Positions 60,401-64,000 of a stretch of DNA of 64,000 nucleotides are shown here, piece by piece. Every line of letters begins with the position of its first letter. Within the stretch, counting starts at the first letter, position 1. A model generated the notes under the pieces. The model was not told the origin of the DNA. It ran no database searches and saw only the letters and a list, made by a program, of their open reading frames with translations. Origin of the DNA: Odontesthes bonariensis (Eukaryota; Chordata; Actinopteri; Atheriniformes; Atherinopsidae); NCBI RefSeq assembly GCF_027942865.1, contig NC_134515.1, forward strand, positions 3,728,839 through 3,792,838, read 5' to 3'. The position numbers were made by a program, and so were the translations under genes.

Positions 60401-63260
60401 TGTTCTGATGGACAACCAGGAGGTCATCCGGGAGGTCGGCCAGAGGAGCTCCTGATGATCCAAAACCACAGTAAAAACAGTAGAAAAACAAGGCCTGAGA
60501 CATGGACATGAAACAGTGATCCGACAGGGAATAACTGAAACCAAGGAGTTAATATACTGAGGGAGTAAATACTACAAAATAAAACAGGAAGTGAACTAAA
60601 TAAGGAGTAAGAATCTATCTATCAGTCTATCTAAGATAAGATGAGAAGTAAGAATAGAATCGACTTGTTTACTTTGACTTGTTTTCCAGCAAACTTTTGA
60701 GTGTGCTGGAGCTGCTCAGTCGTACCGCAGCTCATGCGCTGGACATTGTGACTGTCATCGCAGGTGATCACTCTCTCTGTGGTTATGGCGGTCCCAGCGA
60801 AGGGAAACGGTTCTTCGGCTCCGGCAAAACCTGGAATGAAAAGCAAAATGTTTGGTGAATAGTTACTCCATAAAAGAGAAAATATGTTGGTTATGGTGCT
60901 GAAGCAGCTCTCTCACCTACACTTTCTTTTCAGGTTGATATAAATAAATACATGTAGAAATATTTATTTCATTAAATGGTGGAGGGAGCTGCATCAACAA
61001 AGACTGCTGACAAGATAACAAATCAAAAGGTCAGATCTCCACTTTCTGGGTTAAGAGTCGCCTCCCTCAGCATTTCATTGTAAACTATACAACTCTGAAT
61101 AATATGGCATGCATTAAAGTTACTTATAGAGTCAAAACAAAGCTTGATTAAGTGTAAAAAGTTTGGATTCCCTCCTGTGCCTCACAATGGCTTGGTTTTA
61201 CAGAACAGAATGAAATGTGTATTGACCTGAACACGTCAGCAAAGATGATGCTGCCAGCACTGAAAAGAGAAAAGAAACCTCAGTGTTAGTTGATTCACTT
61301 GTCCTGTTACTTCTGTTTAAAGCTGCTTTAGCATTGGGCTTTTCCATGTCGAGTCAGACAAATTAATTCCACTTCCCCATGAATGATGATGATCATGGTG
61401 ATCACACCATCAGGCTGCAGTGAAACAGTAAAGTCTGAGGGCAGAGACGAAGGAATGCAGGAACGGCTCAGATCACAGAGTCAAAACCTGGAGACATTTC
61501 AGTAGCATGAACTACAGCTTTCATAAGGAGGGTGAGAGGGAACAGGTGGATGGATGATCAGAACATCCAGGATTTTTATGCACAAGGGTCAGTTTCACTG
61601 TGCTCAGAGTTTGTACTGAAACATGAATGTGCATCATGTTTGCACCTTCACCATCAAACATCATGTAAAATCTTCATATCTTTAAAAATCATAAGGCTCG
61701 GTATGATTACTGGTTTTCATCGTAGACTGTATCTTTAAGGATTGAGATGACATTTGCTGTGAGTTGGCGCTCTATAGATAAAATCAAATTGAATTATATA
61801 ATCACAAGTGAAAACAGTGCTTTGCCCTGAGAAGAGACAGAGGTCCCATCACTATCCCCACCTCAGTTCTTTCTCTTTAACTTCACAGGCAAAACCTGAA
61901 GAAACTGAAAAGACTTTCATGCTCACAGGTTAAAAATGATCATTTGGCTGATGGCAGATACAGGTTGTTTTTGTCTCTTTTAACACTCTGGAGTCTAAGA
62001 ACCCGCCGGCGGGATTTTTGACACTTCTCCAAAAACACATCTGTAACTCTGTGAGTTTTTGTCATTCAAACATATAAGTGACACCATTAAAAACCTTGAA
62101 ACTTATACTTTTCAAATATATATATATTAAAATAAATTATATAGCTGGCCCTTTTTAAAGAGAGTGAAAAGAAATCTTTGGATTTTCTGTACTCTCTGAC
62201 TGCAGCAGCCTCCTAGGCCACACCTACCGCTATTCACATGTTAAGTACCAGGTGATTGAGTGGCTATTCACAGGTGAGAACACGCCCCATTCAGCCAGCA
62301 TCAACAGACAATTATCACATGGAGAGTGACAGGGGGGTGGGGGCAATCAGGGGTGTTACACACCCATCTAATTAGTATTCAACTAACAGAGACACTGCCT
62401 TGAGTTACAATGACTTTTTTACAGTTTGCGTGGAAACAACAAAACATTTCTGACTGCACTTTTTACTTTTATGCAGCCAACACTTTTCTTTACAAGGTTC
62501 AACCTTCAAAAGTCTTGGCTGGATATATTTATAGTGTGTTTTCTTGCACTGTTTGAAGACCTCTAAAACTTGTTATTTGTACAGTTGTGTTTCCCCTCAA
62601 TTTAAATAAAACTTGTTTGTATTACATTCACTTTACTCTTATATTATCTTTTGTTAGGCTTTTCAGAATACAACCATATGTGTCACTTTTGCAGAGATGT
62701 TTACAGTTAGTTTAAATACTTGAAAATGTCAAGGTGTTGCAAACTGTCTCTGAAAGGCCTCAGACTCCAGAGGGTTAAAGCTGTGAAATAATTAAATATG
62801 CCTCATAAACACAAGTATAAGCATTTCATCCCCGACTAAACTTTTATTCATTCATTCATTTATTCAATCATTCATTCATTCATTCATTCATTCATTCATT
62901 CATTCATTCATTCATTCATTCACACAATGTATCAACAGACCTTTCACATAGAAGAATCCTCTGTGTAAATGAATAAGTTTCTGAATACCTTTTAGCTTTC
63001 ATGGCTGAGATTTTTTTCAATGATGTGACGTTAAAACTTTTTTCCATCGCAGAAAAAAAGAAAAATGAATCAAGTGATTTAAAATAAGTCAAATCTCTTA
63101 AAGTGTAAACACATGTCAGGTAGATGATGGTGTAAGACCCATTAAAGAACGTATAGAAATAATAATTTCCTCTGTCTCCTTCTATGTTTTATCAATAAAT
63201 CAAACATCTACAGTCAGCTGTGTACTTACGCAGTGAGATGCTCAGTCTGGTGCAGAACAT
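54494..63260 (-). CDS. Rhamnose-binding lectin (SUEL-type, two CRDs), copy 3
   Basis: Exons lie at 63230-63260, 61227-61259, 60726-60830, 59592-59727, 55041-55150, 54916-54960, 54684-54816 and 54494-54597, with the same lengths and phases as copies 1 and 2. One amino-acid difference is visible: the Asp in the PTDQ stretch of CRD2 (about residue 181) is Gly here. One silent change lies in the GQV codons. Intron 1 is longer than in copies 1 and 2, because it holds a complete piggyBac-like MITE and a TTCA-type microsatellite. The 5' flank differs from the other copies beyond about 180 bp upstream, so this copy may be controlled differently. Confidence 0.92.
55472..55661 (-). mobile_element. tRNA-derived SINE in RBL intron 4 (U3)
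   Basis: Third copy of the same SINE insertion with the same flanking duplication, almost base-identical to U1. The SINE therefore inserted before the tandem duplication. Confidence 0.88.
55690..59330 (-). mobile_element. RLE-type non-LTR retrotransposon (R2/Hero-like), decayed, U3
   Basis: Nearly identical to the U1 copy, including the 2-nt RT deletion and the foreign 64-bp patch (57080-57143). Fragments are 58420-59274 (N-terminal finger), 58149-58427, 57602-57850, 57169-57660 (AYMDD), 56714-57034 and 55997-56629 (endonuclease-like). Inactive. Confidence 0.85.
61984..62774 (+). mobile_element. piggyBac-like MITE A, complete (U3)
   Basis: Both ends are present. TTAA occurs on both sides (61980-61983 and 62775-62778), and the terminal inverted repeats CACTCTGGAGTCTAAG and CCCTCTGGAGTCTGAG match at 14 of 16 positions. 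Length is 791 bp with no open transposase frame. TTAA target duplication is the hallmark of piggyBac-type transposition; family assignment rests on that alone. Lies in RBL intron 1. Confidence 0.85.
62845..62922. repeat. (TTCA)n microsatellite
   Basis: A run of about 78 bp of TTCA/ATTC tetramers with two interruptions, in RBL intron 1 of U3, in the segment deleted from U1 and U2. Confidence 0.95.
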
Positions 63261-63916
63261 GGTGTCAGGAGATGTGGTCGGAGGTGCTGAAATGAAGGGG
63301 ATGAAAAAGACTCCGGCTATTTATTCTGCTGGGGTTAGAGCCATCTTACGACACACGAATACAAAGTATGGGGAAATAATCTTTTACTGACGTGTTGCAT
63401 AGATTAAATCAGAAAACCAAAATGCTGTAACTGGTCCAAGAAAACCAAAATGCCATGAAGTGAACATCAGTTACACAACAAAAACATCACCTGAACAAAT
63501 GTGCAAAAAAAGGAAGATATTTCTGCATGTTTCGAAAGAGGGACAATTGATCAACAGCACTTTTTTAATTGGACATTTTTAACAACTGCAGCTGTTATTT
63601 AGAATAAATTAATTTAATAAAGCGAACATATTCCATGGTTCAGTTTCCTCTCTTATACGTCTCCACAAGTTCCCAAAGAATGACCAGGAACTACAAAACG
63701 ATATGTTGAAAAAGGTTCATGAGGGAAGGCGGTTGGACGGTGGCGTTACTCTGAACTGTCGTGTTCAGAGAACAGAGTCTGAGACCCATCTGACCCAATC
63801 TGTTAAAGGTCAGGCAAAAAAAATACAGGGTTTAGGTTAGTTATGGTTACAGGCTGGTATCATATCACCTGACTCTAGAATACTTTGGTATCCAGAAGAG
63901 TTCATGGTGGACTCAA
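63261..63916. other. RBL copy 3 upstream region
   Basis: The first ~175 bp match U1 and U2; beyond about 63438 the sequence is unique in this window. No gene seen. It may show the pre-insertion RBL promoter region without the Harbinger element. Confidence 0.5.
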
Positions 63917-64000
63917 TGGGCCTCATGCAAGAACATTTTCGTATTTTTATTCTAAATTTCTCTCACTTTTTTCGTACGAAAGTCTCGTACGAACACGCCA
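63917..64000. mobile_element. Left end of a Harbinger-like element (U3), cut by window edge
   Basis: Starts TGGGCCTCATGCAAGAAC, the inverted equivalent of the right terminus of the Harbinger elements in U1 and U2 (TTGCATGAGGCCCA). Short CGTACGA-type motifs follow, also seen in those elements. The rest lies outside the window. Confidence 0.65.

Larger units (their letters stand above)
52391..64000. repeat. Tandem segmental duplication, unit U3 (right end outside window)
   Basis: This third direct copy is collinear with U1 from its first base through RBL exon 1 at 63260, then diverges from U1 and U2 at about 63438. The Harbinger insertion seen at 10638 (U1) and 39958 (U2) is absent at the homologous point. 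U3 keeps the complete right end of a piggyBac-like MITE plus about 370 bp that U1 and U2 have lost. Confidence 0.93.

Noticed and set aside
1-64000. Possibility that the three units are an assembly artefact of haplotypes
   Set aside because: The units differ by distinct insertions, deletions and a mosaic pattern and are arranged in direct order with different lengths. This is more than simple haplotype duplication, but long-read confirmation would be needed to exclude it fully.

Overview
The window is vertebrate nuclear DNA, almost certainly from a percomorph-type teleost fish. It has split genes with GT..AG introns, two secreted fish lectin families (SUEL/rhamnose-binding lectin and a nattectin/ladderlectin-type C-type lectin), and a fish-typical transposon load (tRNA-derived SINE, L2/Rex-like LINEs, an RLE-type LINE, Tc1, PIF/Harbinger, hAT and piggyBac-like MITEs, retroviral pol scraps). 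There are no prokaryotic features; most long reading frames are transposon remnants or chance frames.

The window is a tandem array of three large direct repeats. Unit U1 is about 1-29395, U2 about 29396-52390, and U3 starts at 52391 and runs off the right edge. Each unit starts with a two-domain rhamnose-binding lectin (RBL) gene on the minus strand. Its eight coding exons are traceable in all three units (10460 to 2104; 39781 to 31255; 63260 to 54494), and intron 4 is swollen by a decayed RLE-type LINE and a SINE. Upstream of RBL in U1 and U2 lies a transposon 'graveyard' of about 8 kb: piggyBac MITE, Harbinger, Tc1 with a 75-bp minisatellite, retroviral pol fragments, an inverted pair of hAT-like MITEs and an L2 LINE. 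In U1 a complete six-coding-exon C-type lectin gene follows on the plus strand (19525-23905), with a TATA box and poly(A) signal, head-to-head with RBL. In U2 the equivalent lectin keeps only its last three exons (49112-50713); the signal-peptide half has been replaced by a second Harbinger fragment. U3 leaves the window just upstream of RBL.

The two lectin families show opposite evolution inside the same array. The three RBL coding sequences are nearly identical, with one amino-acid change and a few silent ones. The two C-type lectin copies differ at about 41 of 312 exon bases, almost all amino-acid-changing, while the neighbouring intron differs by only about 2 %. The units are also mosaic: U1 and U3 share derived lesions over the RBL body, whereas U1 and U2 share derived lesions upstream of RBL. 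Both RBL and the C-type lectin should be secreted carbohydrate-binding proteins of mucosal or innate immunity. That functional reading is family knowledge; the gene structures and repeat boundaries were read directly from the sequence by eye, without database searches.
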